64,000 nt of DNA from Paramecium tetraurelia. Lineage: Eukaryota > Ciliophora > Oligohymenophorea > Peniculida > Parameciidae. Location of the stretch: NCBI RefSeq assembly GCF_000165425.1, contig NW_001799623.1:191134-255133 (forward strand), given 5' to 3'. Position numbers and translations under genes: made by a program. The notes under the pieces were generated by a model, which was given only the letters and a program-made list of their open reading frames with translations, was not told where the DNA came from and did not search any database. Within the stretch, counting starts at the first letter, position 1. Every line of letters starts with the position of its first letter. Shown in pieces: positions 38,736 to 49,173 of this stretch.

Positions 38736-38795
38736 AAGTTATCTTTTTTTTATTTAAATTTATTGATATAATTATAATTATAATTAAAAATTGAA

Positions 38796-39131
38796 TCAAG
38801 CCTTTTTCATTTGCTCTAACAAGTCCTTTTGCTACTAGATCATTTCCTTCATTAATTTATTTTAGTGTTTTAAGCGATGAATGATCTCTTTTTTTTGTTT
38901 TTGATTTTCTATTTGAATAGGTTGTGGTTAAATGATTCGAGGGATGTATTTGGTTTTCTGCTCTTATTACTTTTGACAAGCCCTATTTATAGTAGCTGAA
39001 CTGCTGATTTGAGGCATGGAGGAATTCAATTTGCTTTTCTTTTCGGGTTGAGGATCCAAAGAGAACGCCCATTCTCTGATTTCTTCATTCGTCATCAATT
39101 CTGAGAGTGGATGAATCTATTGTGAATCCAT
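38796..39131 (-). CDS. small coiled-coil protein
   Basis: An uninterrupted 111-residue frame. It starts MDSQQIHPLSELMTNEE and continues REWAFSLDPQPEKKSK, with a C-terminal heptad-like helix (HRLKHQNKLMKEMIQQQ and onwards). No known domain. A different frame just upstream (39132-39220) also looks coding over 25 residues (YEQFNKDFDFYTDG), so an undetected upstream exon is possible. 60 bases downstream lies the AK8 start, same strand. Function unknown. Confidence 0.6.
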
Positions 39132-39260
39132 AAATATTATTGAAATCCATAAAAAAAATAAGTCCCATCTGTATAAAAATCAAAATCCTTGTTGAATTGT
39201 TCATAAGAGACATCGCAATTGTATGTATAAATATGTAATTAATTGAATATTGAATAAGAA

Positions 39261-39749
39261 TCAATTCTCTGAATCGGAATCTATACCACTAATAATGACT
39301 TCTTCTTGAGGAGGACCCCGATGTTCTCTTTTCTCAATGGCTTGGACATTCCTTAATAGTTTTTGTCTCAATTCTTCATCTGCTTCATTGTAACTATTAT
39401 CGTCATTTCTGCAATCGTCGTCATCATCATAGGGAGTGAGTTGTTTGGTGGACAGATCTTGTTTGGAAGTGTAGGGTTCTTGGAAATGGAACTTCTCGAT
39501 GTGATTTTTGAGTGGCAATCTGCTAGTGTATTGCTTTCCACAAAATTAACAGCATACTTTGTCTTTGTTGGAACTATAGCTGTAATCTGAATTTGAAGAC
39601 CTTTTCTTGAGATTTAGAATAGAATTGGAATTGCGACCATAATAGGAGTCAGCTTGTTTAATTTGATTGAATAACCTAGTATACTTATCGGTTAGTTGTT
39701 TCTATTCGTTGAGGTAGTTGCTAATTAAATCAGCAAGTTTGTTGTTCAT
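39261..39749 (-). CDS. C2H2 zinc-finger protein
   Basis: A single exon of 162 residues. One C2H2 finger is visible near residues 65-90: CQFCGKQYTSRLPLKNHIEK followed by FH, with two Cys and two His in TFIIIA-like spacing. The N-terminus is a helix (ADLISNYLNEQKQLTDKY), and the C-terminus is very acidic (an Asp-run and SGIDSDSEN). The single finger does not tell DNA, RNA or protein binding apart. Middle member of a minus-strand run of genes; the neighbours are functionally unrelated. Confidence 0.75.
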
Positions 39750-39856
39750 TATTTTAATGCCAAAAAAAATTAGGATTTTTAAGAGAGGGATTTGGCCAAA
39801 AAATTTATATGATAATGTTAAATAATTAATATGAATTATAAAAAGTAATTAATTAA

Positions 39857-41235
39857 TCATCTCAATTTATTTAAGTACTTCAATCGCTCAAACAATGAGG
39901 GATGACTATTATAGTACCATTGATAGATTGGGTCTACCATCAAATTCGTGGAATTCTATTTGAACAGCTTGATCAACCCACTCATCAAATACGACCCAAG
40001 ACCATGACGATTGGCAAACATATCTGCTTGATACTCGAAGAAACGGGACAAATGGAGTTCGAATATTTGGAACAACGTATTCATAGGTTCAAAGAGAGAG
40101 AAGAACAAAGCAGACCCAATGAAGATGGACTTCTCCTTGAAACCAAAACTCAAGAACACCACATCCGAATCTCTGTAGAAGCCAAAGATGTAGAAAGTGA
40201 TCAAAACTATTATAAAATATTAATACATACTTTTGATGCAAAAGAATACTAATTTGATATAGGGATGTCTATATTTCCAATGTCCCAATTCATGTGCAAC
40301 CACGGCCACGATCTCCTCATTTGTCAGATTGTTGATGAGAGTGTCATACAGCACTATTCGCTTGCTGTACATCCCAAAGAAGTAGGCATTCGAATGATCA
40401 GATCTTTTGGACCCATCCATGACCAGGATCTTCTCTAAGGGGAAATTCATTCTGAATGCTAATTGACTGATTGCTTATTTGAGTTGAGTTTCTTTGAGTT
40501 CTTCGAATTCGTTGAATAGTGGTTGAATGTAATTAGGATAGACGAGACTGGACACTATTGCCATGATCAGCACAAAGAATTGCATCTATATGTTGTGTAG
40601 GGGAATATACCGCTATGAAAAAGTAGTCTCCTCCTAGTTCAGCCACATACAAGTAGGAGTAGAGGAGGATTGGTACAAAGACCACCCACAATGCTGATTC
40701 AATCACTAGATCACTGAATTGGAGAGCGAATGATATTTGACTTAGATCATATCTCTTCTCTATCACGTGAGTGTTATAAAAATTATTAGGAACATCAATT
40801 AATTTGAGGCGTAAAAACTCCACAAAGATATATGCCAATCCTCTTTGAAACTATAATCAAAATAGAATTACCTCTGAATTCGGGTCCATCTTAAAGAAAG
40901 TCACTGTCCTTTCCCAAATAAATGGCATCACTCCACATAAAATTACAATTATCTCAATTGCTGTTTTTATTGATTTGGTGTACATTTCAAACGACCTATG
41001 CAACATCAAATCAAATTTACAGTTTGTCATAATAAAATCGCTAACTTCTCTTAAATTGCTTCTGTGTGATCCCCAAAGTCTATTCAATATGAATAGGCAT
41101 CTATTTCACTGACAATTAATCCAATTGCCTCAGATTGATAAATTGTTCCAAAAGATACTTGATCACTATGTATGATACTACAATGTAGAGATAAGAGTAT
41201 GACACCTCTTATTCTTTTATTCTTAATATTGCCAT
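39857..41235 (-). CDS. STE24: CAAX prenyl protease 1 (STE24 / ZMPSTE24 family, M48)
   Basis: Predicted 435 residues; introns at 40996-41020, 40851-40871 and 40586-40610. The zinc site HELGH lies in [15 protein letters not shown], and the third ligand region is [13 protein letters not shown]. The conserved motif [18 protein letters not shown] confirms the STE24 branch. About seven hydrophobic segments fit the known barrel of seven membrane helices in the ER. The enzyme removes the last three residues of prenylated CAAX proteins and, in animals and yeast, makes a second cut in a-factor or lamin precursors. The first exon ([10 protein letters not shown]) was chosen because its frame continues into conserved sequence KQFKRSQRFYYDKL. 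31 bases from the preceding gene. Confidence 0.92.
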
Positions 41236-41266
41236 TAAAATTAAAATTGATATATTTTATCAAAAC

Positions 41267-42343
41267 TCAACTTACTTCAGCAAATACATCACCCCACTTA
41301 CACTTTTGCCCCTCCTCTACATTCCATTTCACATTCTCTGCCTCAAACATCATAACAACTGTTGACCCCAATCTGAACATTCCCAATTCATCACCTTTTC
41401 TAAGCGAAATAGTTGGATCATAATGTTTGTAAACAAACAATTCCTGAGCCTTCTAATTTGTCTAAAATTCCTTATCATAATTTAAAGTCATTGATCCCAC
41501 ATTGGTTGCACCCACCAACACTATGCTCATTAATCCAAATTTGTATGTTCCAAACAAGGCTACTCTCTCATTTGTCTCATATACCTTTGGAGTGCTTGAA
41601 ATGTAGCTGATCTTTACAGGTGCCAAATGTCCAACTATATGACTTCTGCTTTTCAATTAAAAATCACTTGGCAAATGATATCTGTGATAGTCTCCAGGAG
41701 CCAAATAAAATATGACTGAATATAGCTTCGTATTCTTTCTTTTCTTTGCATCCTCCAAGATTTAAGGACTCATCTCAAATGTCTCTTATCCAGTTAAAAA
41801 ATATCCCAATTTATAATGCACATTCTTAACTAATATTGGACTATCATCCCTCACTTCGCAAAATGATAGCACCTTCGAATCTGCTGGCACTATCAACTTA
41901 TTTACATTTTTATCGAATTCTCTACTTTTAATCTTGCGAGTAAAAAATTGTTGAAAGTTTTCATAATTTTCAAGTGGCTCCAACATATCCTCATAATTCA
42001 CATCATAAACGTAACCAAACAATTAAAATAGTGGACTTCTCAACCATTTCGGGATGTATGTTTCAGCCATCTTACCAGATTAATAGGAGACATATCTAGT
42101 CACTGATTATTGATAAGCTTCCAAATCGTATTTATTTCGATTCTCTCTATAATATGAATACACAGCCATTCCATTTGCCAAACCGAATATCAATCCCCAC
42201 TTCAAGTACCCCAAACCAACAGCCCTTTTCAATGCCTACTCTAAAATTGACATTAAATTTATGCTGTTACTTTTATTATTAAAGTTGAATTTTCTTGGAT
42301 ACAATTTGGAATTGATAACTAGGAACTGATTAATTATATCCAT
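41267..42343 (-). CDS. PSD: phosphatidylserine decarboxylase proenzyme
   Basis: A single exon of 358 residues. The autocleavage motif LGST is in [17 protein letters not shown] near the C-terminus, where the Ser becomes the pyruvoyl group. Other family motifs: [28 protein letters not shown] and VGATNVGSM. The N-terminus has a hydrophobic segment ([20 protein letters not shown]) consistent with the inner mitochondrial membrane anchor of type I enzymes. It makes phosphatidylethanolamine from phosphatidylserine. The catalytic residues are intact, so the enzyme should be active. Its start is 53 bases from the divergent short-chain dehydrogenase. Confidence 0.92.
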
Positions 42344-42396
42344 TAAATCATTTCATATCCAACTCTTGGAATTTAGAAAATCATTATTTCTAATTT

Positions 42397-43306
42397 ATGT
42401 AAGCTTTAAAGACAGTTGTCATAACAGGAGCTAACAAAGGTATTGGCTTTGGCATTCTTGAAAATCTTATTCAGAAGTAGTCATACAAAGTTATAATGGC
42501 TTGCCGATCTCTTGAATTAGCTCAAAAGTCTAGAACCGAATTGATCGAAAAATACAATGTATCCTTAAACTTTAAATTATTACCAGCTCTCTCAAGATAG
42601 AATTGACATTATTGAATTGGACATTAGTAGTAGTGATAGTATTGATAAATTCATTCAGGAGTTCACAACTAGATTCCATTCAGCCGATATCTTGATCAAC
42701 AATGCTGCTGTAGCTGTCAAGACAGATGATTTCAATTTTGAAATTGTGCAATACACCTTTAAACCTAATTTCTATGGCACAGGTATAAATTCTAACATGT
42801 AATACTCTAGTGGAGTTAACTGAAAAATTCATTCCTTTATTGGCTTAAAATGGAAAGATCATTACAATTGGATCATAAGTTGGTAACACAAAAATTTTGG
42901 AATCTGATGATCTAGTCAAAAGATTCAAGAATCCAAACATTACAAGAGAAGATGTTTTCAAACTGGCTGATGAATTCTAAGAACATGTTAAGAATAGTAT
43001 TATGATTGGTTATTTTTAGATACTTATAAGTAGAATGGTTGGCCAAGTTGGGGATATGGAATTAGCAAATTACTAATTAATACTTATGTCAAGACTTTAG
43101 CATCAAATGCTGATGTTAAGCATAAGCATTTATAAGTTTACACATGTTGTCCTGGATGGGTCAAAACTGATATGGCTGCAGAGGGAGCATTGCTGACAAT
43201 AGTAGAAGGGGCTTTAACTCCTGTGTATTTGGTAGAATTACCACATGAAGTGAATCCTGCCTATCAAGGATAATTCTTCCATCTGTAGAAGGTTTAAGAA
43301 TTATGA
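42397..43306 (+). CDS. short-chain dehydrogenase/reductase (carbonyl-reductase-like)
   Basis: Predicted 276 residues; introns at 42559-42586, 42783-42810 and 42997-43019. Rossmann motif TGANKGIGFG at the N-terminus, NNAAVA structural motif, Ser of TIGSQVG and the catalytic YGISK (YxxxK). C-terminal CCPGWVKTDM is also family-typical. The layout and the length match animal carbonyl reductases (CBR1/CBR3 type, NADPH-dependent, cytosolic). Substrate cannot be inferred. The second codon is TAA (Gln). Confidence 0.9.
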
Positions 43307-43667
43307 TGATATCTATATAAAGGGTTTACAATATGTTATTATATATTTCTAACACTATTTTTACAAAATGGATTAATTCAATTGATTTTATATCAAAAAA
43401 TTTAATTTGTTATCGAACAATAAAGTGACAATTTATCGAAGATTAATTAATATGTAAATTAAATAAAATTCCCTTTAGAGCAATAATATTAAATTATTAT
43501 TATAATATTTATTTTTAGATAATAAAAGAATAATTATAATAATTATAAATTTTATAAAAATAAAAGAGAATTTGCGTATCTTTTTCATTAGGCTATTATT
43601 ACAAAAATACTGCGTGTATAAATGACAAAATATCTTTTTATCGAGACAATAATATTAATATATCATC
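43307..43667. other. AT-rich intergenic region
   Basis: About 360 bases between the dehydrogenase and citrate synthase, same strand; no supported frame. Confidence 0.6.
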
Positions 43668-45178
43668 ATGCATTCAAAACAACGAAGTGTTGCCCAATTA
43701 TTCTATCGAAGCTTATACAACAATACTCACGGCCTCTTAAAACAAAGAATGAGAGAGCTAGTACCAGTCAAGCAAGCTCTACTCCGTGATGTAAGAAAGC
43801 GATATGGATCTAAAGAAGTCTGCAAGGTGACTGTTGATCAGGCCATCGGAGGAATGAGGAACGTGTTTGGTCTCTTTTATGATGCATCCCTATTAGATGC
43901 TAAGACAGTAAAGATTTTCATATATAGTTCTCTCAGGGTATCACAATGAGAGACTACAACATCCCCGAATTACAAGAGTACCTATAAAAGGGTGAAAATG
44001 GCCATGAACCTTTACCAGAGGCTTTGTTCTGGTTGCTATGCACAGGTGATTTCCCTTGTAAATAGATTTACTCATATTTTTAGCTGAGCAAGAATTTGCT
44101 GATGTGTAATAGGAATGGAAACAGAGAGGAGAATTGGATTCTCAAACACAACACTTCATCTTGAGTTTACCAAAAACAGCTCATCCCATGACTATGTTGT
44201 CTCAAACTTTACTGTATCTATAAAAAGATTCCCTTTTCTAACAAGTTTATGATTAAGGAAAAGTCTCAAAACCTCAATATTGGGAGTACTTCTACGAGGA
44301 CGCAATGAACTTATTAGCCAAGATCCCAAGAGTGGCTGCTCTCATTTACAGACATAAATATAAGGTATATGGATTATTATAATGTAGAATGGAGAAATCA
44401 TCTCAGCTGATGAGAACTTGGATTGGGCTGGTAATTATGCCCACATGCTTGGTTACAATAAATTCGAAGTTCGAGAATGCTTGAGAGGGTATTTAAGCAT
44501 CCATGCTGATCATGAAGGAGGTAATGTGAGTGCCCATACAACACATTTGGTTGGTTCAGCATTGGCAGACCCATATTTGTCATATTCTGCTGGTGTCAAT
44601 GGTTTGGCAGGTCCATTGCATGGTCTCGCCAATTAGGAAGTGCTTAAATGGTTATTAGAAATGAGAGTATTTCAATAGATTAATTATTTAATAGGATGAA
44701 TTGGGTGAGAACATCTCAAACGAGAAAATTCCAAGATTATGTACTAACTACAATCAGAGAGGGCAAAGTAATTCCAGGTTATGGACATGCTGTTTTAAGA
44801 TATACTGATCCACGTTTCATCCATCAAAAAGATTTTGCAGCCAGACACATCAAAAATGATCCCTTAGTTGATTTGGTTAGACAATGTTATCACGTGATCC
44901 CACCTGTTTTGAAAACCATTGGAAAGATCTAGAATCCATGGCCGTATTTATATATTTATTATCAAAGAAATGTTGATGCACACTCTGGGGTCTTACTATA
45001 TCATTATGGAATGAGAGAGTTCCAATACTACACTGTTGTATTTGCTGTGTCAAGAGCATTAGGATGCATGGCCAATCTCATTTGGTCAAGAGCATTTGGA
45101 TTACCAATTGAAAGACCAGGATCCATTACTCTGAGATGGATTGAAGAGAAATTTGGTGAAAACTAAAATTTAAAATGA
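43668..45178 (+). CDS. CS: citrate synthase, one frame disruption
   Basis: About 460 residues; introns at 43908-43936, 44058-44083, 44365-44387, 44667-44694 and 44944-44967. Recognised by [34 protein letters not shown] and NPWPNVDAHSG, which hold the catalytic His, His and Asp. The enzyme condenses acetyl-CoA and oxaloacetate in the mitochondrion; the basic N-terminus ([17 protein letters not shown]) fits a targeting peptide. After [11 protein letters not shown] the frame shifts by one base at about 44729-44732 (an extra C in CC) before [13 protein letters not shown]. The last intron is 24 nt, 3n, without an in-frame stop; its removal restores the invariant NPWPNVDAHSG. The simplest reading is an intact gene with a one-base sequence error. 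Confidence 0.92.
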
Positions 45179-45204
45179 GAACTATTTCATTTCGTCATTA
45201 AATA

Positions 45205-48200
45205 TCATATTACAAAATACTTTCTTAATATCTAAGTAAGACACTTAACATAAATCACAATTAAGAATGCAGGATCTTCTAGACTTTCTTTATTTTTGAA
45301 GATACAAAGCATTTTATAGTGTAATGAATAGGTTTGACTCTTTTTGTTCGATGGAATTTGTTTGTTCTACAATTAATTATGAATTTTACCTTATGATTAC
45401 ATTATCATAGTTATTATGCGGATTATAATACTTAAATAAATGCATCTTCTCAAATCTATTAAACAATATATCGTTATATTAATAGTGATGATTCTTTAAT
45501 AATTCAAATTCGATACCTCTGGAGTATTGATAATTTAGAACTGTGACATCTAATTGAGAATACTCACTTTGGTGCCAGTTTTAGTGCTCTTCTTTCTATT
45601 TGTATGTCTCTGCTATTCTGAGAGTGATTAATCACTATACGATCCTTTATCCTCCTTCTTTTTTTAGGGCGGAGGCTATTGAAATTGCGTTGGAGAAACT
45701 CTAGCAGACTTAGTATTAACCTTAGAATTGCTGGAGGGATTATTAGATAAGTTGTTAGACAGAGGATTGGAGTAGGTGTTAGATCGATTTGAGGTTTGTC
45801 TGATTGAATTCTATTGTTGTTATTGAAATTGAACTTGATCATCCATCTATCCTGATTGTTATTGTTAGTAACGAAAAGTCAATTTGGTATGCATAGAACG
45901 AGCAGCAGCATAGAGATGATTTTTCTTAGCAAAGGCTTGAGAACCACTGCTCTGCTTGCTCAACTAATTTGTATCTTCTTGTTTTGAGTTAAGAGTTTCA
46001 AGTTACTTACTTTGGGATTACTCCGTGATAACTTGCAATTTCTCCTTATGCAAATTCTCTATAATTATTGATTAACATTATTACCTAGAGTTTCAGACAT
46101 AAAGGGAAATCCTGCTGTTCTTAGAGTAGTTTTATTTTATTATTTTCTTAACTAGTTGTTGAATGCAGGATCAATGCCCAAATCTTCATAGAGCTAATCC
46201 CCTTCACTGTCTTGGTTGTCACTTATTTCAGGACTCTGTTTATGAACTGATTATGTTTTACTCAAATAGCTGGCGGAGTGTTATGTCTAATCTAAGTAGA
46301 TTTAATATATATTTATATAAATGTATATATACTTTCGCTGTAAGGTAGTTGCGATGACATCGGGAAGTCCTCTGATGTCATTACTTCCTATGATAACTTC
46401 TATTGATATTGCTTGGCTCTTTCCCCCACAACAAACAACATCAACAGAGCCTTAGGTTCTTTGTTTTTTCTCTCAATTTTAAAGCGTTATTAGTTATGAG
46501 GGTAGATATGCCTTTCAATAATGTTTATTTTATTTGGATAATATTACAAGTATTGGCATTCAAATAACAGATGACCCTTGGATTTACAATAATGACATTC
46601 AAAAGTATTATGATTCTAATTGCAATTATCTTTGAATAAACAAAATATCTCATTATCATGAGGGAAAGTCTTAATGATTTCCAAGAAATCCGATCTTCTC
46701 AATTTCAATACTGTGGTCAAGCTTTGACTATTGATGGAAATATAAGGAGGAATCCCACTTACGAATGAGAATTCCCCAAAGGTTTATCCTTCAGACAAGG
46801 TATGAAACGTCCTTTTTGGTTTGCCTTGAAAATAACCTTAATATTGAATCTTCACTTTTCCTTTTAAAATAAAGTAGAGACAGAAATCTTCAACCTAATG
46901 TTCCTATGATATTCTATTATAAGAACTTTACTTAAACAATATTCTCCTCAGGATTATATTGGGCCATGTCGAACCAATAAATCAGTTGTTACTTCAAACT
47001 GGACGAAAACTTATTAAACAACTTTATTTTATCAACCATCTTAGAGCGGATAGAGATCTAGAGTTCTTCCTAGAGACCTGGAGACAACTTCTTAGCTAAA
47101 AGATCTCTAGTCTTTATGATGTCTTCCTAATCTTAGATAGAAGATAGGCATTACATCAATTACATATTCTAAATATGAGTAACAACGACATTGTAATCCG
47201 TAGTCAAGACTTTTGTCTTTAATTCCATTCAAAAAAGCAGCTAGATGTTTTTCCTTCTCCTCTTCCAACTTCTTAGATGGTTTGATCCAAATGAATATTA
47301 CTGATGCAGTATAAATCATATTGAAGGAACTAACGATCATAAAAATTTGCAGGAGTGTAGCATTTGAAGGAGTGACATCTATTGTTATAGCACCATTGTG
47401 TGTCAATATGGAAACCGCTAATGTAAGTGAATAATTAATTCCTTCATCGGATTCTAATAAACATGCAAATGTCATAATCAATGCCACCCAAAGAATTAGG
47501 ATGTAAGTTGCTAACTAAGTGGATGTGTATATGTTTTCGAATCGTTCTGCTTGTCTGGCTAATTGCAAAATAATAAAAGGGATAATGATGTATTTGATCC
47601 TGTATTGATACGAAAAGATTAATATCAAAGTTGAGGCTAGTCGGCTTAAATCCAAGACGATCTTAGAGTTATCGAAATATTCGGTATTGAACTTACCCTC
47701 ACTCAAGTGAAACGGTCCTCTCTTAAAATGAATATCAGCAGCTATTTGAAGGATTGAAAATCCATGTATTATATAAGCTGCAATATCAAAGCCTGGTTCT
47801 TCGGTTGCTTAGAGAGGAATAATAATAGAAGACGCGAAGATGATCGCTGAGGTCAAAACAAAGTAGGAGATCGTGAACCATCGATACATTTGAGGTTAGA
47901 CTATTGATTTCTAAAATATCTACTTTAGGCTGAATCGTCGATCAAAGTGATGTCTCTCAATTAACTCCAATTAATCTTTCTTCTCATCCTTTGGACAAAC
48001 TTGTTGACTATGTTCTTCACGCGCTGAGAATTAAGAGTGCCAGATTTGTTTTTGTCCATCAATTATAACTGCAGCTATAATTTATCTCTAATTTTATACT
48101 GATTCAGATTGCAATGAATCATGAGGCTCTAAACCTGAAACATCAACCAACCTACTAGCACTGTTATTTTCAACCACTTTTACTTTTGATTCCTTTTGAA

Positions 48201-48477
48201 AAGAATTCTTCTCAAAACTTTTGTTTGAATGAATATTAGTATAAATTGTGGGTACCTTCATATCACTCCCACTTATGTCGCATGGCTATTAGATCGGCGA
48301 ATTCATAAATATCAATTTTCGCTATTGCTATTATAAACTTGAAGAAGACTATTCCTCATCCTCCTCTTAAATTGATTAGCTATTCTAGTATCCCACAGTT
48401 CTCGATATTTTCCTTTGAGGAATGAGTTCAGTTGGATCAAGGTCTTAAAACTCTTCGATTTTTTTAGATAACTACAT
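45205..48477 (-). CDS. CNG/EAG-like six-helix channel with degenerate selectivity filter
   Basis: Predicted 1014 residues; eight introns (48075-48099, 47901-47923, 47127-47154, 46904-46931, 46292-46332, 46059-46084, 45494-45516, 45367-45400). A conserved ciliate channel lead-in (VKNIVNKFVQRMRRKIN) precedes membrane helices of about residues 150-400. The pore position reads SILTHNGAITIDVTPSN, where potassium channels have TVGYGDITP; the GYG filter is absent. The C-linker has KKLSPGLQEEL. A cyclic-nucleotide-binding fold follows, with FGEFSFVSG but without the Arg that contacts the phosphate. A CCHC knuckle, CHYCKSKGHLLFEC, comes next, then a long Gln/Ser-rich tail. Plasma or ciliary membrane location is inferred. 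The 41-nt intron and the 3' end are the least certain parts. Confidence 0.8.
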
Positions 48478-49173
48478 TATTATTTAAATTCATTCTTTAT
48501 AAAGCAATAATAATCCACTCAAAACTCAAAGGGAATCAGTATCAAGAAAAACTTAGAACTGAATCACATATGCACCTATAAATAGTGAAATTAACCAAAA
48601 AAATCATTGAGTTCTGAAAACTATAAACTTTTTAAATTTTATAAGGAAATAACACCAAAAAATTAATTAACCCAACTCTTTATATGGATATATTGGATAC
48701 AATCTTAAAGTTATTAGAACATGGTGAGAAAAGGCAGTATTTTTAGACTATATTTTAAAATAAAAAATGATCATGTTTGTAATTAACAACCTATGTTCTA
48801 ATTAAAAAACCATGGATATTTCAAATAATTTACTTTTCACCTTAACTCAATGCTCTAAAGTAAATGAGAATTTAATTTAATTATTATCATTTTTTAGTTA
48901 ATTTCAAGAATCAATATCAAATATAAATATACCTTTTGAAATTTTAAAGATTATAGTATCTTTTTAATTATCATTATAATTTTAATAATTTAATACAAAT
49001 TAATATTTATTAAACATCATATCTAGATTAATAATATATAGTAATTTTTTCAATAAATAGTTTAAATGCAAACTTCTAGTTTTCTCAAAGATATATAATC
49101 GATAAATACTACTTTAAAATATCAACATCTTTTTAATAAATATTTTAAATTTCCATATAATTTTAATCAAATC
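48478..49173. other. AT-rich intergenic region
   Basis: About 700 bases between two minus-strand genes. I see no gene; it should contain the channel promoter and the downstream 3' end of the next gene. Confidence 0.6.

Noticed and set aside
37269-42343. A bacterial-style operon of five minus-strand genes
   Set aside because: Products are unrelated (adenylate kinase, small proteins, CAAX protease, lipid enzyme), introns are present, and tight spacing is general in this genome.
42617-42802. Separate 61-residue plus frame
   Set aside because: It is an internal exon of the short-chain dehydrogenase; the downstream intron explains its end.
48075-48099. Reading the channel N-terminus without the introns at 48075-48099 and 47901-47923
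   Set aside because: The unspliced frame is open, but the spliced version gives a conserved channel lead-in (VKNIVNKFVQRMRRKIN), so the introns were accepted.
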